From Babylonia areolata (Eukaryota > Mollusca > Gastropoda > Neogastropoda > Buccinidae), in NCBI RefSeq assembly GCF_041734735.1, contig NC_134895.1:10597427-10661426 (forward strand): a stretch of 64,000 nt of DNA. Reading direction: 5' to 3'. Made by a program: the position numbers and the translations under genes. Numbering within the stretch: the stretch's first letter is position 1; the number at the start of each line of letters is the position of its first letter. The notes beneath the pieces are model-generated. The model saw only the letters and a list, made by a program, of their open reading frames with translations. It searched no databases and was not told the DNA's origin. Below are positions 31,301 to 43,061 of the stretch, piece after piece.

Positions 31301-33151
31301 TGTCTTGTCTCCTTTGTTGACTGATGTTCTCTGTCTTGTCTGATGTTCTCTGTCTTGTCTCCTTTGTTGACTGATGTTCTCTGTCACCTTGTACATCTCT
31401 TCTTTGTTGACTGTTCTCTGTCATGTTGTACAGCTCTCCTTTTTTAAAATTATTATTAAGAGCTGTGTTGCGAATGGTTTTCACTCTGACTTTGTAACTG
31501 CTGGGCTGAAAATTCCCATATAAATTTGTTGTCCTAGGGACAAGGATAAGAAAAAAACACAACTTTCCCCCCAAAATTTCTCTCAGTCCTCATCCCAAGG
31601 TAAAGAGAGTAAATGCTGGTTTTGTAATAAGTCAGCAGATACAGTTGTCTATATTAAGTAGTATGTACGACGGGAAAAGAAAAGCTGAGTTAAAGGGTGG
31701 GGGTGTTAAATTGAAAGGGGGTGGAGGGAAGTGCTGTCGGACAGCTCAGTCACCTTTCGCTGACACAGTCAAACATTGGCTGCTCAACGGACAAGTGTAG
31801 AAAGCATTTGCACTTGTCTGCCAGAAGGTTTAGTTGTTTTGGACATTCTGACAAGTAGGTATTCCGTGCCCTGCTATGTGTGTGCATGCTGGTGACCCAG
31901 AGTGTTTTCCTCTTTGTTGCAGGACATTGGGGCTGGAAAAGGCAAGTACTACGCTGTAAACTTTCCACTCCGTGACGGCATCGATGATGATTCATATGAA
32001 AGCATCTTTAAACCGGTGAGTACAATGTTTGTCAACAATTGTGATTTTGTTTTGACTCTTATGTGTCTTTCGGCTGGCCTGTTAGAGAGCCGTTGCTGTT
32101 GTTGTGAAGCGTTCATTTCTGGCTATGTTGTTGATCTGTTGTAGGGTGGTTTGTGACCACATGAAGGTTTTTTAACATTGGGAAATGACCTGGGCTTTTC
32201 ATGACTTTTATATGCATGTCCATCTCCCAACAGCTCCAAATCAAAGGGATAAAAAAACAAAACTTTTGATAAGACTTATAGATAGAAGGGTAAATAAACT
32301 TTGGGCAGAACTGGGAGGGGCTGGAATGAGGTAGTTTTAAAATCCAGGCTTCAAAGAGGTTTGTACAGGAATTTGATTGTTAGCCTTAAACTTTTGGAAT
32401 TGGTCCTTTAACCCCTTGTGCCATAGAACGTATCACTAAATGCATTGTGGTGTCACTGATGAAGTCATCAGAAGAAGGAAAACAACTCTGGAAGGCCGAA
32501 AATTCATGCAGTTAATGCAGAATGGTATATCTCCAGACCATTTTCTCCCTTTTAGGCTTATTGTTTTGGACATTGTTTTGACTTGAAACACCTTTTTGCT
32601 GTTTTTACCCTAGCACTGAAGGGGTTAACATTTAATTTTTTGAAGAACACAACACAGACCTTTAACCTTCAACCCTTTTATTTTTCTTTTTATTTTCACA
32701 CCATAACACAATGTTGAATGCTGTCACAAGGTGATGACCAAGGTGATGGAGACCTACCAGCCCAGTGCTGTGGTTCTGCAGTGTGGGGCTGATTCCCTGT
32801 CTGGGGATCGCCTGGGCTGCTTCAACCTGACCTTGAAAGGTCACGGGAAGTGTGTGGAGTTCATGAAGAAGTGGAACCTGCCCCTGCTGCTGCTGGGTGG
32901 TGGGGGTTACACCATCCGCAACGTGGCGCGCTGCTGGACCTATGAGACCTCCATTGCCCTGGGGGTGGAGGTGGCCAACGGTGAGAGAAACAGATCAATG
33001 GCATTGTGCAACTAGTCTGTCGCAATAGTTTTCCTTTGTTTTTTTTTCCTTCTTAAAAAAACAGAAGAAAAAACTTTACATTGAATACAAAATAGCATGA
33101 AGTTTAAAATACTGAAGTGGCAAGATGAATATTCAGATTTTGAAGTTATTG

Positions 33152-33182
<31 letters not shown>

Positions 33183-36100
33183 GCACTGAATAGCCATTGT
33201 AACAAATCATGGGCAAAACTGGACTTGAGAAACATGTCCCTTTATTATTATTGTTATTATTATTTTTTTAATTAATCAAAGAGCAGCAGCTGTGTTCCTT
33301 ACAAGTTTGACAGCAGTGGTCTGTTAAACCAATGCAGGGTGCTGGAGAGGCAGCCTGCAGACATGACAGCTGTGTTGTAAACGGAGGCCAAGAAGTGTAA
33401 ATATTGCATCCCGACAGGGCGGAAGGAAGGGCAGTGAAGCCTGATCCTTATCTTGTCAGCAATGTATCTGGCATCGCTGATTATGGCTATGGTGCTGTGG
33501 AAAGGGGAAGAACAAGTGAACACTGGACAACTGATTTTTAATATAATTTCTGGTCTCTTTCTGAGATGTAGTACTTTACATATAAAAGTTTCTTTTTGTG
33601 TGTTTTGATTTAGAATCTTGATTATTACATTTTTTGAAATATTTCAAGTGGGTTTATATACACATGCATATTTATATATTTGCATGTTGTGTGTGTTTAC
33701 AGAACTGCCATACAACGACTACTTCGAATACTATGGCCCTGACTTCAAGCTACACATCAGTCCCTCAAACATGGCCAACCAGAACACAGCGGAGTACATG
33801 GATAAAATCAAGTCAGTGTCATCACTGTTTGGTTGTGTGTATGTGTGTCAGTATGTGTGTATTCTTTGTGTGAGTGAGCGTGTGCGTATGTGTGTCGCGG
33901 TGTGCACATGTCTATGCATACATGCCCAGATATGCTTATTGACTCGGCATGTGTGTGTGTGTGAGAGCATGCATGTTTGTGTTTTCATATAGTGTCTGTA
34001 TGTGTGTACTTATATGAACATTGGTAAGACATATACTACAATGTGTACATCCATTCGATTCAGTATAATTCATTCAAGATAAATAATATTCATTCTTAAC
34101 GTCTTTTAAAAATATAAAGTTATTCAGTTGAATTAGTTGTGATGCCAAATAGTGAGACTGTGATTGCAGTTTTGAAATGTGAAGTTATTTAGGGCAAGGC
34201 TACTTGAAAATAGTTGAACTAGTTGTGGTGCCAAATAGCGAATCAGTATATTGATTGTTGTTATTGTGCAGAACAAGACTGTTCGAAAACCTGCGGATGT
34301 TGCCCCATGCCCCAGGAGTGCAGATGCAGGGTAGGTAACTCTCTGTGCCATTATAATACCACCAGTATTTTTGTGTGTGTGTGTATTTGGTCAGTGTAGT
34401 CAGTGTCGTTCAGGATTCTGTTCGCTGAAGATGACGGGAATTGTTAAGGATGGGGGTTTGTTTTCATTCAGTACGTCAGTACATAGCTCACTTGTGATTT
34501 TCATGTAGAACCTGGTGATGGCCTTAGTGTCATTGATGAGCATTTGTAGTTTTTCTGATGTTTGTATAGAATGAAAAAGTATTGCGGAGCAGAAAAGCTC
34601 AATATGAATGTGACAGGATTTGTACAGGTTTTTTGTAAGTTTTTAAGAATTTGTTAAATAAAAAAAAAAAGGGCATGATTTTTTAAATTTTTAATCCTTG
34701 ATAAATTTTCAAAAATTACCAAGAAGTTTAGATTTTTGCTTCCTGATAAGAAAAAAATAGGATTTTTCAAAAAAAATGTGCAGTTCTCATTTGTGGCCTG
34801 TTATTAATCATGATCGCATGCAAGAAGACAGCGACAAAGAATCGATAGACAGGCAGAAATTACAAAAAAAACTTAGCCGTATCTAGAGCACAGGAGCAGG
34901 AGTCGAGATGGCTGCCGTAAAAAGAGGGCGCTAGTCAGGGGTGCAATGGGGTGGTAACCTACTACAGGAGGTTATCGGCCGTAGCTGCTTTCGTTTTCTC
35001 TGCATAGGCGGGTAGTAGTTTGCACAGGACAAGAATCAGACCCCTGCCGGAGTCTGCACTAGTGGGTCATGGTAAGTATGTAGTTTAAACGTAAAATTCA
35101 AAGGGGAGGTCACCTACTTCCGGGAGGTTATCGGCCGTAGTTTCATTTTCTCCGCATAGGCGGATAGTAGTTTTCACAGGCAGGAATGTCAGACCCATGC
35201 CGGAGTCTGCACTTTTAGGAAGAAAATTTCCTTTTAATCCAGGCTCCTAATGTCTTAGATTTTTAGCCTTTGGTGTTTTAAAGGATTTTAAAAAGGTTTT
35301 CAATGCAGTGATTAAAAACCTGAAAGAACCCTGTGTCAGAACCTTTCCCATGGGTAGTCCTCACCATTGATGGATACTATCTGAGCTTCATGAGTGGAAA
35401 TGTGAATGTGGAATGAAAGATGGATTCTATAGTCACACATACATGACCAGGTTGGTTGAAGAGAAATTCGAAGTCACACTTACATGATCAGCTTTGTTGA
35501 AGATACCAGTGCTAGGTTCTGGACTTGTCAGATTTTTTTTTTTAGCCGTGGATGTGTTTTTTGATCATACGGGAGTTGTGTGTCGTTGATGTTAGTGGAC
35601 TGTCAGTGTGAAAGTTGAAGTTAGTTTAATTGAGACACACTATACTTTGACCTACTGGTGCAGCCTCCGACAGAGGTCTGATTCCTGTCCTGTGCAAAAT
35701 ATTTCTTCACCCAAGTGGAGAAATAAAAACAGATGCAGTTACTGACTTAGAAGCCTCCCTTCGGTTTACCCATGCTGTGTCCTCTTTTCCGGCAGAAACC
35801 TTCCATTCCTGCATCCTGTGAACCATTTTTTTTTCTTTCTTTCCATTTCCTCCTTGTCACTTGATTGGTCAAGCTTCAGTGTTGTTGATGAGAGGGTAAG
35901 TAAGTGGCTGTCGGTGTGTGCATGAAACTAGAAAGTCTAACCTTGGATGTTTTCGTTGATGTGCAGCCATCCCTGAGGATGCCCTCAACGATGAAAGTGA
36001 CGACGAAGACCGGGACAACCAAGACAAACGTCTTTCCAGTGAGTATTATGTGGCATGGTGAAGGGCTTTTGAAAACAGGGAAGTGAAGGTGGGGAGGTGT

Positions 36101-39100
36101 TTGTACACATCTTGTAAGATTTTTGCACATTTTTCAGCTGTTTTGAAGTGGGTTTTTTTGTTGTTGTTTTTCTGAAGTCATTTTCAGTCGTGTCTGTTCT
36201 GAATGAAATTCTTGACATAAAACTTTTTCCATAGAGTTTTATGTAATTGCAAACATGCAGTTTCTTTTCATTTGCCAGGTAGTGTATTTCACTTTGTGCA
36301 CAGAAAAAGAAACTACAGAGAATATACTGGGAAAAACAAAATTAGAAAAAAAAGAAGCTGAAGATGATGACATTAGTCTGGAAGTATAATCCGAACACTT
36401 GAAACTCAATTCACACAACAGAGTAAAGCTTACAATTAATAAAAAAAAAAAAAAAAGTCTTTTAGGGTGTGTGTGTGTTGAAGGGTGTGCGGGAGGGGGT
36501 GGGGATACAGGAAAAGGAAGGTAAATAACCCCCCCCCACCCAACACACGTATTTAGTAACATATGTGTATGACTGACTCCAGACATACACAGACACACGC
36601 TCATGTTCATGTTAACACTCACATGTACTCACACTCACATGTACACACTCCTCTCTCTCTCTCTCTCTCACGCACACACACAGAGTCATACACCTATACC
36701 TTTCCAATACCTGTTCATGACACCACCACCTACCTTCCAACTTAAAATCCATTGCTTTTTTTCTGTCCCTTCCATTGAATATCACTCTTAGTAAAAAAGA
36801 TGTAAAATAGATGAACAAGACATGTGATGCAACAGACAAAAGTCACATCTAGTCACAGGGAACGTTGCCTTGACATGCCGTGTGTGTGTGTGTGTGTGTG
36901 TGGCCACAGTCCGGGCCAGCGACAAGCGCATCACCTGTGAGGAGGAGTTCTCAGACAGTGAGGACGAGGGAGAGGGTGGGCGCCGTGATCGCGCCAACTA
37001 CAAACCCAAGAGCAAGAAACCTCGCATGGAGGAGGACAGGAAGGAGGGAGGTGAGGGAAACTGTTGGTAGCGGTACAATTGATACTTGAACACTGCCTGT
37101 CTTTTGTCAGAGATCAAACTCTTAGCGGTTTACAAACGCAGTCATTTGCACAACAGCCTGCCTGCCTGGGAAGAGCAGACTGACAGCTGCCTTCAGTCGC
37201 TCGTTCCTGTGTCTTTCAGTCGGGCCTCAATCATGTGCGCACATACACGAGTGGATTTTTCTGCAAACTTTTGCCATGGCAACCTTTTCGTTGCCCCGAG
37301 TTCTTATAAACATTGACTAGGTGTATGCTGCACACAGGGTCTTGGCTTGTCGTCTCTGAATGATTACATTTGTGTTGTGCTCTCACTCAGTTTACACATA
37401 TAAGAAAAAGGAAAAAAAAAAGAGAAACTTATTCATTACTGTGTTGAAACAACTGTAAGAAAAGTATTCATTTCCAGATATTGTTATTTGAAGAACAAAA
37501 AAAAAAAACAAAAAAACAAAACAAAAAAACCCCAAAAAAACATTGGGGGGTCGGGGTGTGATAACAATCCACATAAACAGAACACATATATAAAAAGTGC
37601 TGACATTTACACATTCAGTGGTTCCATTTTCATTGTAAAGGATTCAGAATGTTCCCTGATACGAGTTTCATTCTTTTTTTCTTCTTTAGTTGTATTCCAT
37701 GCAAAAGGCTGGTTTATAGCATTCCCATTCAGTACTGAAAAATGGACAGGTGACAGTGTATCTTTGCAATATGTTTTTGTAACTTGAAAATGAGTGTTGA
37801 GATGCCTTTATAACACAGGTGATGTTTACGTGTTACAGAAGTGAAGGAGGAGAAGAAGGAAGTGAAACAGGAGCCAGTCGAGAAAGAGAAAAGCAAGACA
37901 GAAACACAGAGGTATCAGCAATCACGTTTCTCCTCCCCTCTCTCTCTTTTTTTTTCCTCTTCCTTTTCTTCATGTTTTCTTTGACATTTTCTGGCCCCAT
38001 GGATAGATGGGTAAGAGGAGAACATTTTGTAGGCCTGTCAGCAGCCTGAAGAATTTTTTCTGGTCCCGTTTTTGTCAGCAGTTGCCACAATCTAGTGTTT
38101 TCATACAGGTTCATACAGGTTTTAAAATGTTTTTTTAGACTTTATTAAAAAAAAAAAATTACCCAGATTAATTTGAATGATGATTTTTGTGTTTTTTGTC
38201 ATTGCTTGCCCTGACAGATGACGTGATACGTTGCTGAACATGTTGTATTCTTTAGATATTGTTTTCAGTGAAACCAAGGACAAGGGTGAAGGCTCCTCAA
38301 CAGCCGAGAAGAAAGGTGAGAAATTTCATAGAGACATGTGGGTGGAGTGGATGGTGGAGTATGTTAGTCTGTGTGTGTGTGTTTTGGGGAATGGGGTGAG
38401 TGTGTCCGTGTAATCTCAAAACTCTTGGGGATTGAGCGGTTTGGGGTGTTATGAATGGAAAAGGGATAAGTGAACACTAATTATCTTGAAAAGCCTTGCT
38501 GGAGGTTACTGGCATAGTGTCGGAACATAAAAGCTAACAAAATTTGCCAACATTTAACTGAATTCCTTTTCTTTTGTAGTGTTTTTCTGTTGTGGTTTGG
38601 TTCATGTTTGTATTTTCTTGTATGGCAACAAAGTGTGTTGTCTTTCATACCGTATAGCAGGTCAGGTCAGGTCATTAGATCTGCTACTGGTAACCTGTAA
38701 TCCAGTACAACCTGTTCAGGGTCGGGTTGCCGACGACTAAACCGGCACTTCCACCGCTCCCTTCTGGGACTGGTGAGGCGGGTGGCTAGACACCCTTATG
38801 GAGATCCATAAAAGGGCGTCGGCTCAGGAGAGCCACCGACGGCCATCTAGCTCCACTGTGCTGTGTGCATGCCACACGCAGTTGGTCCCCGGGGTGTGTC
38901 TACCCATGTATGCGAAGTCTGGATCCAGCAGAATCTGCGGAAGAAACCTATCGGTTCAACGGAGAGGAAGGCGGTTACAGCAACGCACTGTGGAGTGCAG
39001 AGAGCAAGATGAGACACTGAAAGGATATCTTGGTCATCCACTGCATCCGTGCTCATCATCCAGTCGTCTCGACTTAGTCTTGCCACTGGAAATTGGTGGA

Positions 39101-42100
39101 CCCGGACGAGAGAGTGAGGTCGACGTTGCGCAACTCCTCTTCACTTTAAACAAACTCATCGCGCAAGTCATCAGTCATCCAAAATGACCTTTCATCCTTC
39201 ATCATTTCATCACCCCCAAGTCCTGTGGCGACAGGCGAGCGACGAAACGACAGGTGTGGGTACACTGGCAGTCGCAGCCGCAGACCTGCACGCAGGCGGC
39301 TCAGGCCATAGGGTCGTTCTTCGTCGACAGGAGCAGCGATGGAGCTCGGCAGCCGTCTGAGCGTCTGAGCAGCCCTCTTTAGGAATGCACTGCTCACCTC
39401 CCTGGCATGAGGAAGGGGCTAGAAAAGGTGCCCTAAAAATTGCCTGCTCCATATCACCCTGGCCAGCATACCGCGGCTGGCGGGGACCCTACATCAGCGG
39501 TCGAAACAAAGAGAAAGAAAAGAAAAAAACAAGGATCGTTCCTCTCACCATTGGTGCTTGGAACATAAGGACTCTCCTGGACAGAGATAACGCGGACAGA
39601 CCCCAAAGGAGAACAGCACTAGTTGCATCCGAACTTGCCAGATACAACATTGACATCGCAGCCTTGAGTGAGACTCGGCTTGCAGGCGAAGGCGAGCTCT
39701 GTGAATGGGGATCTGGTTACACCTTCTTCTGGAGTGGACGAGGAAGCGAAGAGCGACGTGAGGCTGGCGTTGGTTTTGCAGTAAAAACAGCACTTGTCAG
39801 CAAGCTAGCTGGAATCCCAAAGGGAGTCAACGATAGGCTTATGACCATGAAACTCCCACTGGCATCTGGCCAGAAGCACCTCACCATTGTCAGTGCCTAC
39901 GCCCCAACCATGACCAACCCGGATGAAGTGAAGGCGAAGTTCTACTAGGACCTTCACTCTGTCATTGCTGCCATCCCTAAAGCAGACAAGCTCATCATTC
40001 TTGGGGACTTCAATGCTAGAGTTGGCTCTGACTACATCTCCTGGGATGGAGTGATTGGAAAGCACGGTGTGGGCCACTGCAACCCAAATGGATTGCTTTT
40101 GCTTCAGACCTGTGCAGAGCACGAACTGCTGATAACCAACACAGTTTTCTGCCTCCCTGCCCGTAACAGGACGTCATGGATGCACCCTCGCTCAAAGCAT
40201 TGGCATCTCATCGATTATGTCATCGTCAGGAAAAGGGATAGGCAAGATGTACGTGTAACAAAGACCATGTGCGGCGCCGAGTGTTGGACAGACCATCGCC
40301 TTGTAGTCTCGAAGCTGAATATTCGAATCCAACCCAAGAGACGCCCCCAAGGCCAGAAGGCTCCAAAACGGCTCAACATCGCTAAGCTGAAAAGCATCAC
40401 CATCAAACAGTCATTTGTGGAGCTGCTGGAAGATCGTCTGGAATCCGCCTCTCTGGACAACCAGAATGTGGAGTCTGACTGGAGGACCCTGCGTGAGCTG
40501 ATCTATAGTACAGCTTCAGAGACCCTGGGACCCATGACCAGAAAGCACAAAGACTGGTTTGATGAAAACTGTGATGAAATCAAGCAGCTTCTGGATGAGA
40601 AACGCCGTCTGCATCAAGCCCACCTGAGCAACCCAAAGTCCACATCAAAAAAGGATGCATACAATGACATCCGCAGGACTGTTCAGCAAAAGTTACGCCA
40701 GATGCAGGATAAGTGGCTGAGTGACAAAGCTGATGAGATCCAGGGATATGCTGACAGGCACGATATGAAGAGGTTCTATGATGCCTTAAAAGAAGTCTAC
40801 GGCCCCACATCCTCAGGATCATCCCCCCTCCTCAGTGCAGATGGGAATACCTTGATCACCGAGAAGGAGAACATTCTTGAACGATGGGCTGAGCACTTCA
40901 ACAGTGTCTTAAATCGCCCTTCCTCCATAAATGATGAAGCCATAGACCGTCTCCCACAAGTCCCCACCAACGAAGCACTGGACGATCCGCCAACACTTCT
41001 TGAGACCCAGAAAGCAATCCGTCTGCTATCCAGTGGCAAAGCACCTGGCTCAGACTCCATACCAGCAGAGGTCTACAAGGATGGAGGCACTGTGCTGACT
41101 GAGAAGCTTCATCAGCTGTACTCACTCATGTGGAAAGAAGAGACGATCCCCCAGGATTTCAAAGATGCATCTATCATTCACTTGTACAAGCGAAAGGGGA
41201 ACCGGCAAGCCTGTGATAACCATCGGGGCATTTCCTTGCTCTCCATCGCAGGCAAGATACTTGCCAGGATCCTACTTAACCGCCTCACAGCACACCTTGA
41301 CCAAGGTTATTTGCCTGAGAGCCAATGTGGATTCCGGAAAGAGCGCGGAACCACTGACATGGTGTTTGCTGCAAGGCAGCTGCAAGAGAAATGTCAGGAG
41401 CAAAATGCTGATCTGTTCTCCACCTATGTCGACCTCACTAAGGCCTTCGACACCGTGAGTAGAGAGGGACTGTGGAAGATCATGGCCAAGTACGGATGCC
41501 CTCGGAAATTTATTTCCTTGGTCAGCCAATTCCATGAAGGCATGCAGGCTCGAGTCCAGGACAATGGTGAAACATCTGCTCCTTTTGCTGTCACAAATGG
41601 TGTCAAGCAAGGCTGCGTCCTGGCTCCAACGCTGTTCAGCCTCATGTTCTCTGCAATGCTTACTGATGCCTTCAGAGATGGCGATGTTGGAATCGGCCTA
41701 AAGTACCGAACAGATGGCAAGCTGTTTAACCTCAGAAGGCTTCAAGCAAAAACGAAGGTCATGACAGACATCATCAGAGACTTTTTGTTTGCTGATGATT
41801 GTGCCCTCAATGCTGGATCTGAAGCTGACATGCAACTCAGCGTCGACAAGTTTGCCACTGCCAGCAGGAACTTCGGCCTTACCATCAGCACGAGGAAAAC
41901 TGAAGTTCTCCATCAGCCAGCCCCAGGGAAACCCTACGTTGAGCCCAACATCACAGTCAACGGTCAGAGACTCAGTGCGGTGGAGCGGTTCACATACCTT
42001 GGCAGCACACTGTCACGAAATGTGACAATCGACGATGAAGTGAACGTCAGGATTGCAAGAGCAAGCGCAGCTTTTGGTAGACTCAATGCAAATGTCTGGA

Positions 42101-43061
42101 ACAGAAGAGGCATTAGTCTTGAGACCAAGCTAAAGGTCTACAGAGCAGTAGTTCTCCCCACACTACTGTACGCCTGTGAAACTTGGACAGTGTACCAACG
42201 ACATGCCAAGAAGCTGAACCACTTCCACACAACATGCCTCAGGAAGCTACTGAACATCAAGTGGCAAGACAAGACCCCTGACACAGAGGTGCTCGCAAAA
42301 GCCACCCTTCCCAGCATCTTCACCATCCTGATGCAGTCCCAGCTTCGCTGGGCTGGACACGTGGCGCGCATGCCAGACCATCGGCTGCCCAAAAGGCTCT
42401 TCTATGGCGAGCTGCAACAAGGGAAGAGATCACACGGAGGTCAGAAGAAGCGCTTCAGAGATACTCTGAAAGTCTCTCTGAAAGCGTTTGATATCAACCC
42501 TGACTCCTGGGAGGAATCTGCAGTGGACTGTGACAAATGGCGCGCTGCTGTGCACAAAGGCGCCAGGTTGTGCGAGGCCAACAGGACTGCTGCAGCTGTT
42601 GAGAAGAGGCAGGCCAGAAAGTCACGGGCAAACAAGCTCCCTGACAATGATATGCCTGTCTTTGTCTGCCCCAACTGTCAGCGAACATTTCGTGCGCAGA
42701 TTGGACTATTCAGCCATCTGCGCACTCACAGATAGATTCATGAGCATCCTTCCCCCCACCCCACCACCACCCTCCCCCCATCCCCCATCTGGATGACAAC
42801 GATGGTCATCATCGATCTCGATGGACACACCACCATAGCAACGGACTCATTACTGTATTGTTGCCTGTTATTAGGTAATTCATTGTTGTCTTGTTTTATA
42901 GTGTATGCAACAGACTGTTGTGTGCTGTCTGTATTATACTTTATGGCAACAAACTGTTGGATATTTCAGAGCCCCAGGCTGCCAAAGCGGACTCTGCGGG
43001 TGATTCCAAAGACTCTGAGTCGGGCACCAAGGAACAGGAAAAGATGGAGCACGGGCCCTAA
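22370..43061 (+). CDS. HDAC1: Class I histone deacetylase (HDAC1/2 type), complete, 15 exons
   Basis: Exons: 22370-22418, 26773-26885, 27670-27787, 28933-29007, 29800-29938, 30316-30457, 31923-32015, 32731-32980, 33703-33811, 34272-34330, 35967-36038, 36910-37050, 37839-37911, 38269-38315, 42970-43061 (TAA). Phases agree throughout, giving 523 residues against 482 in human HDAC1. The start [17 protein letters not shown] aligns with the family N-terminus. The catalytic core is intact: HH of [13 protein letters not shown], zinc ligands in [10 protein letters not shown] and GADSLSGD, the catalytic Tyr in [14 protein letters not shown], and basic residues of HPMKPHRIR and SGDRLG that bind inositol phosphate in the family. 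The tail keeps [13 protein letters not shown], the casein kinase 2 region of vertebrate HDAC1, followed by a Lys/Glu-rich extension on four exons. It is a nuclear lysine deacetylase of Sin3, NuRD and CoREST-type complexes by family knowledge. Invertebrates usually have one HDAC1/2 gene, so the symbol does not distinguish vertebrate paralogues. Confidence 0.97.
22599..23017 (+). repeat. Tandem duplication of about 205 bases in HDAC1 intron 1
   Basis: Units at 22599-22798 and 22813-23017 share atcaagttacttc, cattcgagagaattgc, tggctacccataaatcgtga and tttggcaagtcgg. Internal indels show moderate age. Starts about 180 bases after exon 1. Confidence 0.85.
23018..24029 (+). other. HDAC1 intron 1, unique part
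   Basis: AT-rich sequence without recognised repeat or ORF. The stretch 24871-25494 is similar apart from a small repeat I scrap. Confidence 0.55.
24030..24870 (-). mobile_element. Repeat family E with tRNA-like head
   Basis: The right end, read on the minus strand, is tRNA-like (ccgtggcgaagtggttagc) with a B box (gggttcgattcc, 24799-24810). The long body runs left to about 24030. A relative occurs at 9330-9725. No coding capacity is seen. It sits in HDAC1 intron 1. Confidence 0.65.
25495..26515 (+). mobile_element. Degenerate LINE reverse-transcriptase fragment in HDAC1 intron 1
   Basis: Translation gives [26 protein letters not shown], the active-site block [15 protein letters not shown], and further on GWTPDGK-like and TVEKELK residues, ending LCATRLKD. 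These match the order of a LINE RT and its C-terminal tail (GRPKTTWRR...ALYATRHNG in relatives, from memory). Multiple stops and frame changes show it is old. Only the second half of the element is present. Confidence 0.75.
27898..28200 (+). mobile_element. SINE family H, tRNA-like head and C run
   Basis: Contains gttggacttctgatcc and a B-box-like agttcaaggccc, then ttgtgtccttggaaaggcac and a long C run (about 28089-28112). The same order, inverted, is found at 44400-44556. Located in HDAC1 intron 3. Confidence 0.62.
28378..28459 (+). repeat. Perfect 41-base direct duplication
   Basis: Two adjacent units of tagcatgaatagaatcattt + tagttgaattcaacaatattt at 28378-28418 and 28419-28459 are identical, so the duplication is recent. 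HDAC1 intron 3. Confidence 0.85.
30458..31440 (+). repeat. Minisatellite starting at an HDAC1 splice donor
   Basis: Units of about 30-50 bases on the theme ttgactgatgttctctgtc + ccttgtacagctctcc begin at the first intron base after the exon ending 30457. The unit carries a cag trinucleotide after a pyrimidine-containing stretch, so acceptor-like sites are repeated, but exon sequence is not included. Several variants with different lengths alternate. Confidence 0.9.
31441..32730 (+). other. HDAC1 introns around the exon 31923-32015
   Basis: Outside the exon this is unique DNA with no recognised element or ORF. Confidence 0.55.
33083..33156 (+). repeat. Short repeat shared with 21530-21603
   Basis: Both segments begin aatacaaaatagc and end agattttgaagttattgtta, with four to five differences in 74 bases. 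The copy here is in HDAC1 intron 8 and is followed by a T run; the other is in the upstream intergenic region. Probably parts of an uncharacterised dispersed repeat. Confidence 0.7.
33812..34948 (+). other. HDAC1 introns around the exon 34272-34330
   Basis: GT-rich patch after the donor at 33812 (33830-33990), then AT-rich unique DNA. A short phrase, ttgaactagttgtg..gccaaatag, is repeated at about 34130 and 34213 on either side of a gap, a small local duplication just upstream of the exon. Confidence 0.55.
34949..35217 (+). repeat. Two dispersed repeat I copies in tandem
   Basis: Copies at 34949-35082 and 35103-35217 lie head to tail in the HDAC1 intron between exons 34330 and 35967. The body gttatcggccgtag...ccggagtctgcac is well conserved. 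Minus-strand scraps of the same repeat occur at 35645-35700 and 25196-25232. No coding potential or internal promoter boxes are evident. Class unknown. Confidence 0.72.
37108..37365 (+). repeat. Repeat C joined to a SINE A core fragment
   Basis: Repeat C blocks occupy 37108-37238. A minus-oriented piece of SINE A core (ggatttttctgcaaa, ttgccccgagttctta) follows directly to about 37365. Both are diverged. Inside HDAC1 intron 12. Confidence 0.62.
38655..42836 (+). mobile_element. Near full-length APE-type LINE with C-terminal C2H2 finger, in the last HDAC1 intron
   Basis: The main ORF runs in one frame from 39385 to 42735 and is interrupted once, by a TAG at 39946-39948 in the endonuclease domain. 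Motifs in order: [15 protein letters not shown], (stop), [27 protein letters not shown], then reverse transcriptase [53 protein letters not shown] and [14 protein letters not shown]. The protein ends in a C2H2-like finger, CPNCQRTF...HLRTHR. The usual residue at the stop is probably Glu (FYEDL in relatives, from memory), so a single G-to-T change could explain it. A leader of about 700 bases (38655-39384) contains a 129-codon ORF (38798-39187) of unknown meaning. The 3' UTR ends near 42836 without an obvious tail. It shares the HDAC1 transcription direction, so it lies within the primary transcript. Confidence 0.92.

Noticed and set aside
30382-31574. Long minus-strand ORFs of up to 256 codons
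   Set aside because: These are translations of the HDAC1 intronic minisatellite; the periodic peptide follows from the repeat and the strand is opposite to the gene.
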